Assembly: GCA_902478785.1 (NCBI GenBank)
Contig: CABSMJ010000001.1
Location: 124,001 to 188,000 of the forward strand
DNA from: an uncultured Oscillospiraceae bacterium
GTDB lineage: Bacteria; Bacillota; Clostridia; Oscillospirales; Oscillospiraceae
DNA: 64,000 bases
Direction of reading: 5' to 3'
Shown here: positions 15,372-23,517 of the stretch, one piece after another
Layout: the number at the start of each line of letters is the position of its first letter
How positions within the stretch are numbered: position 1 is the stretch's first letter
Translations under genes and position numbers: made by a program
The notes under the pieces: generated by a model
The model's database searches: none
What the model was told of the DNA's origin: nothing
What the model saw: only the letters and a program-made list of their open reading frames with translations

Positions 15372-16471
15372 AAAAGGTTTTGAGCAGAGGCGGATTGCTT
15401 CAGATGGCACCGCAGAGCATCGTCCAATTCCGAATACTCCGTGGGCAGTTCCAGTTCCCGCAGAAATTCCACAAAAGCGCGGACACCAGCCTGGGCCGTT
15501 TCCTGATCGAACCGCCCCGTGTCACCAATCTCCCACACACGGCGGGTCAACTGAGCCAGAACGGCGGGATGCTGCTCCGCTTCATGGCGGCAATAGGCCA
15601 GCAGCAAAACGGACAGAGCTCCTGCATATTCTTCCCAGGTCGAGGCTGCGAGGATGGCCGCCTGGCGTACCGGCAAGGCCGGAAAGGAGAACCGTCGTCC
15701 CAGTTGGAAGAACCGGCTCCCCCACAGAGCACATCGCCACATCAGGTTGCTCCGGGTATCCTCGTTGCAGGAAGCATTCCGGAAAGCGCGCAGATCCTGA
15801 ATCATACCCCGCATCAAAGTCTCCAGCAGTTCCCGGGAAACACCCATCCCGTCCGCCAGCGTCAGGTATGTCTCCAGCGCCCCAGCCAGAGCGGAGAACC
15901 CTTGCGCAGTGAACGACTGTCGGGATAATTCACGGGTACAGGACGGGTCCAGCAGAGCGAATTGGGGATCGCAAGGTGGATAGTCCCTCCAGACACACTG
16001 GTTCTCATGAATCAACCCCGCCGCGCCGTTGACGGCCCCAACCTCCAGATGGGAGGCCACAAAGCCTATGGGCAGGGGCGGCACATCCACCACGCCCTGC
16101 AATTCCCCAAAGTTCTCCCACAGATCGCCCCGACACACCGCCGCCAGAGAAGTGGACTTGCATCCGTCCATCACGGCGGAGCCACCCACACCCAAAATCA
16201 AATCCACCTGGCGTTCCCGGCACAGCCTGGCCGCCCGCTGCACCTGCTCATACCGGGGACAAAAGGGGCCCATTGCGTATTCCGTCGTCTGTTTCCCGCT
16301 CCGGCGCAGAATGTCCCGCACCTCGTCCACCGTATGGGAACGGTGATCCGATTCCTCCGTAACAAGCAGCACGCTGGGGCCGTACCCAGCCAGAAAGCTG
16401 GCCAAGTATTCCTTCACACAGCCCCCGCCAAAGAGGAACTTGGTCCCGTTTTCAAAGATAAAATTATTCAT
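15356..16471 (-). CDS. Fe-ADH family protein lacking all metal ligands (pseudoenzyme)
   Basis: Protein of 371 aa in the iron-containing alcohol dehydrogenase fold. The cofactor half keeps LGVGGSAVMDGCKS. At the metal site, where 6987-8153 has FDTLSHAMETY, this protein has FSALAGALETY (Asp to Ser, His to Gly); the later His positions read PVRQAA and EEYAGALSV instead of EHQLGA and NHGQGLAV. The C-terminus is about 20 residues short: the frame runs into promoter box c and ends LLVYTA. No frameshift is seen, so the protein is probably made, but ordinary metal-dependent dehydrogenase activity is not expected. Start ATG 16471, 42 nt after promoter b. Confidence 0.8.
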   Translation of the reverse strand: MNNFIFENGTKFLFGGGCVKEYLASFLAGYGPSVLLVTEESDHRSHTVDEVRDILRRSGKQTTEYAMGPFCPRYEQVQRAARLCRERQVDLILGVGGSAVMDGCKSTSLAAVCRGDLWENFGELQGVVDVPPLPIGFVASHLEVGAVNGAAGLIHENQCVWRDYPPCDPQFALLDPSCTRELSRQSFTAQGFSALAGALETYLTLADGMGVSRELLETLMRGMIQDLRAFRNASCNEDTRSNLMWRCALWGSRFFQLGRRFSFPALPVRQAAILAASTWEEYAGALSVLLLAYCRHEAEQHPAVLAQLTRRVWEIGDTGRFDQETAQAGVRAFVEFLRELELPTEYSELDDALRCHLKQSASAQNLLVYTA

Positions 16472-16519
16472 AGCACACCTCTGCGTTCGCCCCGCGAGGG
16501 CGATTCCGTTTGTGCCTTT

Positions 16520-16575
16520 ATTATAAAAAAATCGAGACCTCCGCAGAAGTCTCGAAAAGTTATGCAGTATATACC
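16520..16575 (-). promoter_or_regulatory. Promoter with 33-bp regulon box, copy b
   Basis: Box at 16543-16575, 17 nt, then a perfect -10 TATAAT (16525-16520). It lies 6 nt past the stop of the LysR gene 16582-17478 and drives 15356-16471. Confidence 0.68.
16525..16554 (-). terminator. Terminator of the LysR gene, overlapping promoter b
   Basis: Minus strand CGAGAC...GTCTCG hairpin (16554-16533) followed by A and seven T. The same bases form the end of box b and the spacer of promoter b. Confidence 0.65.
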
Positions 16576-16581
16576 TTTGTG

Positions 16582-17478
16582 TTACAGCTCGTACACCGTT
16601 TTGACCGCCTTGAGGAATCGCTTCACCGTAGCTGAGGGCTTAGGGGAATGGAACAGGCCGAAAGGAACGGTATAGTCCCAGTCCACTGGGATAGTTTTAA
16701 GCAGCGGGTGGATGTTCTTCCAGTTGTCGATGGTCATGAGGATGTCATTGGAGTTTTCGCACTGATTGAAGATGTCGATGCTGAGAAAGTCAAAGTTCAC
16801 AATGTGAACTTGAGGGTGATCCCGCCACAGCTCGTCCCGCATCTGATCCAGATAGTGGTTCCAGCCCCGGCGAATCATCAGGAAGTTCTCCCCGTGGAGG
16901 TCATCCGCCGTCAGGCACTCTTTGGCGGCCAGCGGGTGGTAGATGGATACAGCGCAGCGGACTGGCTCGCGGCTTAGTTCCAGAGCGGCACACTGACGGG
17001 TATCCAGCAGATTTTGGTCATAGGGGCCGGCCACAATGTCGATGTTCTGTCCCAGATTGCGCAAGATTTCCCGGGCGTTCTCCGGGGTGTTCTCATAGGG
17101 CACCAGCTGGAACTTGATGTCCGGGCAATGCTGGTGGAGGCTGGGCCACAGATCCAGCAGGAACTGTCCCGGCGTCATGGGGGAGGTACCGATACGGATG
17201 ACCTTGTCCCCCTCCTCAGCGGCGTTCTTGGCCCGTACCACCGAGTCCTTGCAGTATTGGATGATATACTGGGCATCCCGGTAGATCGATTTGCCCGCTT
17301 CGGTGAGCTTCAGACCCCGTGGACTGCGGACAAAAAGCTGGAGATCCAGCCCTGCCTCCAAGGAGGTGATCTGCTTGATGACTGCCGGCGGCGTAATGAA
17401 TAGCTCCTCCGCCGCTTTATTGAAGCTCCCCGCATCCGCCACCCGGAGGAAGGTCTCCAGCTGAGGATTATACATCAT
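16582..17478 (-). CDS. LysR-family transcriptional regulator
   Basis: DNA-binding regulator of 298 aa. The N-terminal winged helix (1-60) reads LETFLRVADAGSFNKAAEELFITPP, the typical LysR helix-turn-helix in two stretches, and is followed by a co-inducer-binding domain of about 210 aa. Start at ATG 17478, with AAGGCGG upstream; the adjacent ATG 17475 is possible. It has its own promoter with a TTGCC-N6-GGCAA palindrome (17543-17558). Its position directly upstream of box b makes it the best candidate to read the four boxes (inference). Confidence 0.92.
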   Translation of the reverse strand: MMYNPQLETFLRVADAGSFNKAAEELFITPPAVIKQITSLEAGLDLQLFVRSPRGLKLTEAGKSIYRDAQYIIQYCKDSVVRAKNAAEEGDKVIRIGTSPMTPGQFLLDLWPSLHQHCPDIKFQLVPYENTPENAREILRNLGQNIDIVAGPYDQNLLDTRQCAALELSREPVRCAVSIYHPLAAKECLTADDLHGENFLMIRRGWNHYLDQMRDELWRDHPQVHIVNFDFLSIDIFNQCENSNDILMTIDNWKNIHPLLKTIPVDWDYTVPFGLFHSPKPSATVKRFLKAVKTVYEL

Positions 17479-17529
17479 ATGCGCCACCGCCTTTCCGCCC
17501 ATGCCTCGGGCCCTGTTTGTTTAAGAATT

Positions 17530-17558
17530 ATTTTACTGTCTTTTGCCTAACATGGCAA
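17530..17558 (-). promoter_or_regulatory. Promoter and possible autoregulatory site of the LysR gene
   Basis: TTGCCA (17558-17553), 17 nt, TAAAAT (17535-17530). TTGCC-N6-GGCAA at 17543-17558 overlaps the -35, as expected for LysR self-repression. Confidence 0.55.
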
Positions 17559-17559
17559 G

Positions 17560-17593
17560 AAAAATACGCGGGCAGGCATATCGTCTGTCCGCG
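17560..17593 (-). terminator. Rho-independent terminator after the AKR-ferredoxin gene
   Basis: CGCGGACAG and CTGCCCGCG arms (one wobble) with a 9-nt loop, followed by TATTTTTC on the minus strand, 10 nt past the stop at 17603. Confidence 0.75.
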
Positions 17594-17602
17594 CATTGCA
17601 CT

Positions 17603-18751
17603 TCACTTTCCAAATACCTCTGCCGCCCGGCACATATTCTCTATGACCGGCACCCCGAAGGGGCACCGCTTCTCGCAGGCTCCGCAGGATAAGCACTCCC
17701 CGCCATGGTGGGGAAGGACGGCATAGTGTTCCCGCACGGTCTCCGGTACCTCTCCCTGCGCCTGAACCAAATTCAGGAACTTGGTGACGCTGGCCACATC
17801 GATGCCTACCGGGCAGGGAGCGCAGTGGCCGCAGTACATACAATGGCCCACCCAGCTGATCTTGGGCAGAGCGGCAAAGGCGGCGGCATAGTCCCGTTCC
17901 TCCGCCGGGGCACTTTCATAGCCGATGCTGGTATTCAGCTCCTCCAGTGTCCGGGCGCCGGACATGACGGAGGCCACACCGGGCCGCGACAGAGCATAGT
18001 GGAGACACTGATAGAGGGTCAGAGCCTTTCCCGCCGGGGACAGCTCCGCGCTGAGCAGATCGCCTCCGCCGAAGGCCTTCATCACCGTGATGCCCACCCC
18101 CAGCCGCTGGCAGGTTTCATACAGCTCCTGCCGCTGAGGGTCCATGTTCACCAAAGGCTGGTCGTAGTTCTTCTCATTCCAGAGCTGCTCTACATCCTCT
18201 CCGGCGGGCTGGAGGTCATAGCAGGGATTGACGCTGAACATGAGTACCTCAATGGCTCCGCTGTGTACCGCTTCCAGAGCTACCTCCGGGTTGTGACTGC
18301 TCAAACCGATGCAGCGGATAACGCCCTGTGCTTTCAGTTCCCGGGCGTAGTCCAGCACACCCTTGTCCCGCACGGCTTCCCAGTCTGCCATAGAGTCCAC
18401 ATAGTGGATCATGCCAATCTCCACATGGTCTGTCTCCAGCCGATGAAGCTGGTCGTCAAATCCTTCCCGCACCTCTGCCAGATCCCGGGTACGCTTGTAC
18501 TGGCCATCCTTCCAAATGGTGCACAGGTGAGCCTGAAGGATGAATTTTTCCCGCCGCCCCCGCAGGGCATGACCCAGATTGGAGCGAAACTCCGGATTGG
18601 GCGTATAGAGGTCGATACAGTTGACCCCGCCTGCCTCCATGGCATCCACCATCTTTTCCACTTCCGAATAGGGCTTGCCCACAAAGCCCTCACAGCCCAT
18701 GCCGATCTCGCTGACCAGCAGGCCCGTCCGGCCTAACTGACGGTATTCCAT
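17603..18751 (-). CDS. Aldo/keto reductase with C-terminal 2x[4Fe-4S] ferredoxin domain
   Basis: Oxidoreductase of 382 aa. The AKR barrel (1-280) begins EYRQLGRTGLLVSEIGMGCEGF and has the usual CIDLYTPN active-site segment. The C-terminal region carries two cysteine clusters, CMYCGHCAPCPVG and CLSCGACEKRCPFGVP, typical for two [4Fe-4S] centres, so electrons may come from or go to ferredoxin instead of NADPH alone. Start ATG 18751 after GGGAGG. It sits in the unit started by promoter d. The gene at 24062-25171 is the plus-strand counterpart. Confidence 0.92.
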   Translation of the reverse strand: MEYRQLGRTGLLVSEIGMGCEGFVGKPYSEVEKMVDAMEAGGVNCIDLYTPNPEFRSNLGHALRGRREKFILQAHLCTIWKDGQYKRTRDLAEVREGFDDQLHRLETDHVEIGMIHYVDSMADWEAVRDKGVLDYARELKAQGVIRCIGLSSHNPEVALEAVHSGAIEVLMFSVNPCYDLQPAGEDVEQLWNEKNYDQPLVNMDPQRQELYETCQRLGVGITVMKAFGGGDLLSAELSPAGKALTLYQCLHYALSRPGVASVMSGARTLEELNTSIGYESAPAEERDYAAAFAALPKISWVGHCMYCGHCAPCPVGIDVASVTKFLNLVQAQGEVPETVREHYAVLPHHGGECLSCGACEKRCPFGVPVIENMCRAAEVFGK

Positions 18752-18813
18752 TTTGTCGCCTCCCTGTTCATTTTCTGATACTCTACCGTATTTGAGGGAT
18801 TTTTGCAACTGTC

Positions 18814-19800
18814 CTACATCTGCCGTTCCCAAAACCGGACTGCCAAATCCAGCCACCCCTCCGCAGAAGTGCCCCTTCCCAGGCCGAAGCCGTGGCCCAA
18901 CCCCGCATACACATGGAATTCCGTGTCGATACCAAGGGCTGACAGCGCATCCAGCCGCGCTTTCATGATGCGCCAGCTGGCGATCCCGTCCTGATCTCCC
19001 ACACAGGCATAGGTGGGTGGGTCGCTGGGGGAATACTCGCCCATCCCTGTGTACTGCATGATGACCGCTCCAGGCTGGGGCAGATCATCGCCGCCAAACG
19101 CCGCAGGGCCATAGGTGCCAAGCCAGGCCGCCATCCGTGCACCCGCTGAGCCGCCCCAGAGTGAGTAGCAGCTGGTGTCCACTCCCAGCTCCTCGGCATG
19201 ATCAAAAATAAAGGTGATGGCCCGGGCCAGATCCTCGCAGGCCGTCTGTGCGCCTGGGCGGTAGATCAGAGCAAAGGCGTTGTAGCCTTGCTTGGATAGC
19301 TCCAGGGCGTGGGGGAAACTGTCGTGCATGGCGCCCACATAGGCAAAGGCGCCGCCTGCATTGCACACAGCAAAACGCGCTCCAAGGTCTCCCTTGAAAA
19401 AGAACAGCCCGGTATCTTTCTTGGCGGGATCGGCTGCCTTTTCCTCCTCGGTGTAAATATCGTAGAAAATCGTCTCGCCAGCCAGAGCCCGCTCCTTCAG
19501 AGTGTTGACGATCTCGACGGTCTCGTCAGGGTCAATGTGGCTGTAATAGGTCAACCGCAGGTCCCCCAGGGTTTCGCCGCTCCAGTAGCCTGTATCCACA
19601 GGAAAGAGCAGGCGGCCATAGTCGTCAAACACCGGGTCATCCATGACTGTCTGGATGGGGGTATCTACGGTAAACTCCGTTTCCATGGCCGCTCCTCCTT
19701 GTTCCTCCTGGCCGGACGGCACGGTATGGCCTTCTCCGCAGCTGGAAAGCACCAGCGCCAATACAAGTGCGCCGGCAGTCAGTACTTTGCTGATCATCAT
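18814..19800 (-). CDS. Exported alpha/beta-hydrolase lipoprotein (esterase-like)
   Basis: Lipoprotein of 328 aa, signal peptide ending LALVLSSC (Cys 21). The hydrolase domain has the oxyanion region CNAGGAFAYVGAMHDSFP, nucleophile elbow WGGSAGARMA, acidic residue in CVGDQDGIASW, and catalytic His in AGLGHGFGLG, matching the carbohydrate-esterase/BD-FAE type. The start at 19800 overlaps the end of the DUF4405 gene by 4 nt, so the two are translationally coupled. Confidence 0.88.
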   Translation of the reverse strand: MMISKVLTAGALVLALVLSSCGEGHTVPSGQEEQGGAAMETEFTVDTPIQTVMDDPVFDDYGRLLFPVDTGYWSGETLGDLRLTYYSHIDPDETVEIVNTLKERALAGETIFYDIYTEEEKAADPAKKDTGLFFFKGDLGARFAVCNAGGAFAYVGAMHDSFPHALELSKQGYNAFALIYRPGAQTACEDLARAITFIFDHAEELGVDTSCYSLWGGSAGARMAAWLGTYGPAAFGGDDLPQPGAVIMQYTGMGEYSPSDPPTYACVGDQDGIASWRIMKARLDALSALGIDTEFHVYAGLGHGFGLGRGTSAEGWLDLAVRFWERQM

Positions 19801-20474
19801 TTTTTCTTCTTTCTGCCTGAAAAGCGGCGCAGGCCTATCCCGCCGTAGTGGGCTGCACATGCGAACAAGCCCATCACAGCAAGGTAATCCACCACAAACC
19901 GCACCGCTGTTTGATCCGGAGCAAAAAATATAAAATGGGTCCGCAAAAGCAGGTAATCAGAAAACCTGTAACGGGCAAACGCATAGAGGCCATAGCCCAC
20001 AAGCACCGCAGCCAGCAACCGAAGGAGCAGCACCCGGTTTCTGGACGCGTCCTGTATATGCAGGCGTCGGCGGACCGTGTTCATAATGCCGCTCCAATGC
20101 AGGCCCAGGTGCAGGCTCATAAGCAGAAACCCCCAATAGGCAAGGGGCAGATGGAGCATCCGGGCAATGGTTTCGCCACGCTGCAGGGGCAGAAAGTCCA
20201 AAATGTGCTGGGACAGGATCAGGCCGCTGAGGAGCATCCCCAGCACTGCCGCAAAAAGCAAAAGATTCAGTGCGGTCTGGACTGCTCGATACGGAGACGG
20301 CCTGCCTCGTCCAATGCTTTTATACCAGACTCGATTCCAGATATGGTGGAGAACAAACAATGCCAGCATGGCGATCCCCATCCACTCATGCAGGACTTCC
20401 CCAACCAGAGAGTAGGCCATCAGCAGTAGTAGAAGGACTGCCATCGCCAGATCTGTGATCCACTTTTTCCCCAC
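19797..20474 (-). CDS. DUF4405 membrane protein (cytochrome b561-like)
   Basis: Integral membrane protein of 225 aa with about five helices. Histidines placed inside or next to helices (EVLHEWMGIAML, FVLHHIWNRVWY, ARMLHLPLAYWGF, SLHLGLHW) follow the pattern for bis-His b-type haem in DUF4405/cytochrome b561-type proteins. It could pass electrons across the membrane (inference). GTG start at 20474 behind AAAGGAGG. It is flanked in the operon by two exported hydrolases, and two exported flavodoxins lie downstream in the cluster. Confidence 0.85.
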   Translation of the reverse strand: MGKKWITDLAMAVLLLLLMAYSLVGEVLHEWMGIAMLALFVLHHIWNRVWYKSIGRGRPSPYRAVQTALNLLLFAAVLGMLLSGLILSQHILDFLPLQRGETIARMLHLPLAYWGFLLMSLHLGLHWSGIMNTVRRRLHIQDASRNRVLLLRLLAAVLVGYGLYAFARYRFSDYLLLRTHFIFFAPDQTAVRFVVDYLAVMGLFACAAHYGGIGLRRFSGRKKKK

Positions 20475-20505
20475 AGGGTCACCTCCTTTGGATTATATTG
20501 TTACA

Positions 20506-21402
20506 TTACTGTTTAAACAGCCAACCCATGATCTCAGGGTCTTGTGCAAACAGATTTCCGCCTCCGTGCTGATTGGGCGCACCTCCATTGCGAAAATAAT
20601 CCGCATCTTTGATGTCCAGAACCAGAAGCTGATTGATCTCCGCCTGGGACAGACCTGCCTGTTCGTACAGCTCATGCAAGGAATCGTATGCCTCCTGGCT
20701 CGGCCCGGAACCGTAATACTCGTCGCTCTCCCCGATGACAAAATACACCGGCACCCTGGCCTCCACCACCGGCTCGTAGGCCCCGTCCCACTGAGAAGAA
20801 CACTGGAGATAGGCAGTGAACAAATCGGGCCGCATCCCCATGACCTGCGACATAGTCTCTCCGCCGCCGGAGTAGCCCTCTGCATACACCCGCTCCTGAT
20901 CGATGTTGTAACGCCCCAGCAGATACTCCGTCAGGGCGATCGTCTGCTCAGCTGAAGTCTCCCCCCAGTCGCTGAGCTGCGGAGCAGCCACAATCATGTG
21001 GTCGTTGTAATTCAGTGCTTCAAAAGCAAAGTTCTCGCTATATAAGTTCTGCCCCATGCCCTGGAAGTACAGGCCCTCATAGCCCGGCAGGGTAAGGAAA
21101 AGCGCATAGGGTTCGCTGCCGTCGTAGGTCTCCGGAACATAGATGTGATAATGAATGTCCCCCTCTGGGGCATGGAGTACATTGTCCATCTGGAAGCCTC
21201 GGTAGGTCTCTGTCCCCTCCGTGACCTCCAGCTCTGGTTCCGGAGATGGCGCAGGTGCGGGCTCCGGTGTTTCCTGCACCTGTGCCGGAGGTTCGGGCAT
21301 TTCCGGGGTGGGCTGTGTTGTACCCTCCGCCCCGCAGGCGGTGAGATTCAGCTCCATAGTCAGCGTCAGAAAAAGCGTGAGAATCTGTTGAATGGAAAAC
21401 AT
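20506..21402 (-). CDS. Exported alpha/beta-hydrolase lipoprotein
   Basis: Lipoprotein of 298 aa, signal peptide ending LNLTAC (Cys 23) followed by a long Pro/Glu/Thr linker (residues 30-62). The hydrolase domain has TLPGYEG, nucleophile elbow EGYSGGGETMS, acidic residue in VIGESDEYYG and a late His in PNQHGGGNLF. First gene of the unit under promoter d, whose transcript would start about 16 nt before the ATG. Confidence 0.88.
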   Translation of the reverse strand: MFSIQQILTLFLTLTMELNLTACGAEGTTQPTPEMPEPPAQVQETPEPAPAPSPEPELEVTEGTETYRGFQMDNVLHAPEGDIHYHIYVPETYDGSEPYALFLTLPGYEGLYFQGMGQNLYSENFAFEALNYNDHMIVAAPQLSDWGETSAEQTIALTEYLLGRYNIDQERVYAEGYSGGGETMSQVMGMRPDLFTAYLQCSSQWDGAYEPVVEARVPVYFVIGESDEYYGSGPSQEAYDSLHELYEQAGLSQAEINQLLVLDIKDADYFRNGGAPNQHGGGNLFAQDPEIMGWLFKQ

Positions 21403-21424
21403 AGCGGCACCTTCTTTCGGAACT

Positions 21425-21480
21425 ATTGTAGCCCCGGTACACCATCAGCGGAAGTTCCGATTAGTTGCTCGGTATTAACC
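21425..21480 (-). promoter_or_regulatory. Promoter with 33-bp regulon box, copy d
   Basis: Box at 21448-21480, 17 nt, then -10 TACAAT (21430-21425). It contains the palindrome CGGAAGTTCCG and differs from box c at 7 of 33 positions. It drives 20506-21402 and the following genes. Confidence 0.65.
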
Positions 21481-21494
21481 AACAGGTTAATACC
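21471..21494. repeat. Perfect 10-bp inverted repeat overlapping box d
   Basis: GGTATTAACC (21471-21480), AACA, GGTTAATACC (21485-21494). It extends box d upstream; a possible second operator for the 20506 unit. Confidence 0.6.
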
Positions 21495-21776
21495 ACCGCG
21501 ATTGTCAAAATTGTATTCAATATCGTCGACTTCAAAACGATGCTGAACGGTTTACCCTCCAGCATTCTCAGTCGCTGCCTCTCCTTGTGTGGCTGCTCCA
21601 GCAGCAGCCGCATATGGCTGCGAAACCACTTCCACGACGAATCACTCATCTTACCCGCAGAAGGCTTACCAATTGGGCAGGCACCTCGGTTGATGCAACG
21701 GGAAAAACGAACCAGTCACTAGAGGCAAGAGAGCTGCAACACTTTTAACAGCAACAAACTCCAATTTTCATAAAAA
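21495..21776 (-). other. Spacer with a weak 62-codon frame (21461-21649)
   Basis: A minus-strand frame beginning MSDSSWKWFRSH ends in one hydrophobic helix (ILNTILTIAVVLTCWLI). It lacks a clear ribosome binding site and its end overlaps promoter d. It may be a small membrane peptide or chance. Nothing else was seen. Confidence 0.25.
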
Positions 21777-22067
21777 TCAGGCATCCTTTTCCGCTTCTTC
21801 CGACGGAAAGGGATGCCTGTCCATTTCAAAGTGATTCAGTTCGTATGCCAGTTCCCACGCCAGTTTAAACCCACAGAGAAAACTGTCCAGGGAGCGTTCC
21901 ACAGTGATGAGATTCTGGGCATCCATGATCTGTAGCACCAGTTCTCTCTCCGGCTTTTCCAGTCGCTCAATGAGTTGCCGGTAGCAATCTTCAATTTCCT
22001 GCTCACACTCGGCCATGGACAGAGGCGTGTAAAATCTGTTGTAGAGTTGATTCAGAGTGTCGTTCAT
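21777..22067 (-). CDS. DUF6809-like small protein
   Basis: Small acidic helical protein of 96 aa starting MNDTLNQLYNRFYTPLS. Recognisable features are a central LERLEKPEREL-type helix and the segment MDAQNLITVERSLDSFLCGF. No signal peptide or membrane segment. The start at 22067 has AAGGAGG. A degraded second copy lies at 26535-26740. The function of this family is unknown, and its naming here rests on my recall. Confidence 0.7.
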   Translation of the reverse strand: MNDTLNQLYNRFYTPLSMAECEQEIEDCYRQLIERLEKPERELVLQIMDAQNLITVERSLDSFLCGFKLAWELAYELNHFEMDRHPFPSEEAEKDA

Positions 22068-22149
22068 GTGTCCTACCTCCTTGCAGCAAGACAACATACC
22101 ACAGGTCAGTTTGAAAAGCCACCGAAATATTTTTCTCCAGCAAATGCGC

Positions 22150-22306
22150 TATAATCAATTTTTGCAGACCATACACCGCAGTCCGTGGGCAAAAAACCTA
22201 CCACTTTGCGAGAGCGCTGCGTTCGCATCTGTAAGGCCATCTGCTCGATCCCGATTAGGTCTACCAAAACTGGAAATCGCCGCAGTAAAAACTGCGGCGA
22301 TTTCTC
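22150..22306 (+). ncRNA. Candidate structured RNA/repeat, copy 1
   Basis: A TATAAT at 22150-22155 precedes a ~145-nt stretch that begins TTGCAGACCATACACCGCAG and ends with a perfect 14-bp hairpin (22273-22304, AAAA loop). A diverged copy lies at 30005-30151 with the same order of blocks. The conserved ends (GCAGACC and a later pyrimidine-rich partner) can pair in both copies. No reading frame is conserved. It sits upstream of the LysR gene 22479-23390. I cannot match it to a known RNA family. Confidence 0.5.
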
Positions 22307-22418
22307 GTTTGACTATTTGAAGGGTACTCCTTCGGGGGAGTTCCTTTCTTTTTCGTTTTCTGCGGCGCAGCTTTTGAAATGAAACCGCAGGTATCCTCAC
22401 CACGATTACGCATCTCTT

Positions 22419-22446
22419 TTGAAAACTGGTGCGGATGTGTTATAAT
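22419..22446 (+). promoter_or_regulatory. Promoter of the LysR gene at 22479
   Basis: TTGAAA (22419-22424), 16 nt, TATAAT (22441-22446); the start codon is 32 nt further on. Confidence 0.65.
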
Positions 22447-22478
22447 AACAAAAATATGTTTCAGTGGGAGGTGGGCCC

Positions 22479-23390
22479 TTGTTACGACAGATCCAATATT
22501 TTCAAGCCGTTGTGCGCAACAACAGCTTTTCAGAGGCGGCGGAAGAATGTCACATTTCGCAGTCCGCCATTTCTCAGCAGATCAAGGCATTGGAGCAGGA
22601 ACTGGGCTTTTCTCTGCTGGAACGGCAGAATCGGAAATTTGTGTTGACGCCTGCGGGGGAACACTTTTATAAAAAGAGCCTGATATTGATTGCGGATTAT
22701 GAGCAGATGTGCAGCGAGGCCGCCAAGATTGCCCGCGGAGATGAAGCGATTCTAAAAATCGGATACCTGCGCAGCCATAATAGCCCAGAGGTTCATCAGG
22801 CACTGGAGGAGTTTTCCGAAAAATATCCGCGTGTTGATCTTCAACTGCTGTACGGAAACCATGAGGAATTGTTTGACCTGCTGCGCACCGGCGGCGCGGA
22901 TCTGGTACTCAACGATCAACGCCGCGCTTTTTCTGATGAATATGTCAATTTGATTTTAGCCACCAATCGAATGTATATTGAGTTGGCGGCCCGAAACCCT
23001 GTGGCAGAACTTCCCTCTGTTACAGTACAGGAATTGAAAAACATTCCCTGTATTCTGGTGGCGTCCAAAGAACAACAAGCCACTGAAAAAGAGTTTTACC
23101 AGACCATCATCGGTATACAGAGTCAGATCCTCTTTGCAGAGAATCTGGAGGAGGCACGCATGATGGTCATCAGCGGACAGGGCTTCTTGCCGGTGGAGGG
23201 TAGCAACCAAACCATGACTTTCGGCGCTTCCATCCGCCGTATTCCCCTTTGCCGCGGAGAGGAACCGATTACCCGCAACTACTGCCTATTCTGGAAGAAG
23301 GACAACTCCGGCTATTATGTGGAGGAATTTTCCGATATTTTGCGAAGTAAATTCAAATCGTCCAAATCGTCAACTGGCGATGTTTTATGA
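22479..23390 (+). CDS. LysR-family transcriptional regulator
   Basis: Regulator of 303 aa. The helix-turn-helix is LRQIQYFQAVVRNNSFSEAA followed by EECHISQSAISQQIKALE; the effector domain covers about 90-295. The TTG start at 22479 is chosen because GGGAGG lies 7 nt upstream and it gives the standard LysR N-terminus. Next gene downstream is the redox operon at 23518, whose promoter has an ATAAG-N5-CTTAT site, so this is its likely activator (inference). Confidence 0.93.
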   Translation: MLRQIQYFQAVVRNNSFSEAAEECHISQSAISQQIKALEQELGFSLLERQNRKFVLTPAGEHFYKKSLILIADYEQMCSEAAKIARGDEAILKIGYLRSHNSPEVHQALEEFSEKYPRVDLQLLYGNHEELFDLLRTGGADLVLNDQRRAFSDEYVNLILATNRMYIELAARNPVAELPSVTVQELKNIPCILVASKEQQATEKEFYQTIIGIQSQILFAENLEEARMMVISGQGFLPVEGSNQTMTFGASIRRIPLCRGEEPITRNYCLFWKKDNSGYYVEEFSDILRSKFKSSKSSTGDVL

Positions 23391-23419
23391 CTGCTCTCGC
23401 TCTGCGAGGGCAGTTTTTT
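23391..23419 (+). terminator. Rho-independent terminator of the LysR gene
   Basis: CTGCTCTCGC and GCGAGGGCAG with a 3-nt loop, followed by six T, directly after the stop codon. Confidence 0.85.
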
Positions 23420-23422
23420 CAT

Positions 23423-23487
23423 ATAAGCTAAACTTATCAAACGCAGCGGAAACTCAAATTGATTGTGCCGTGAGGGATTTTTATAAT
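23423..23487 (+). promoter_or_regulatory. LysR-type site and promoter of the plus-strand redox operon
   Basis: ATAAG-N5-CTTAT (23423-23437) is a T-N11-A type LysR palindrome centred about 64 bp upstream of the expected start, the classical LysR position. It is followed by TTGATT (23459-23464), 17 nt and TATAAT (23482-23487). Confidence 0.6.
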
Positions 23488-23517
23488 GATAATAGACCGT
23501 TCAAAGGAGGTCCTGTT

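Noticed and set aside
21759..21780. Third copy of the AACTCCAATT motif
   Set aside because: Only the first ten bases match, the -10 spacing is lost and no gene follows in that direction.
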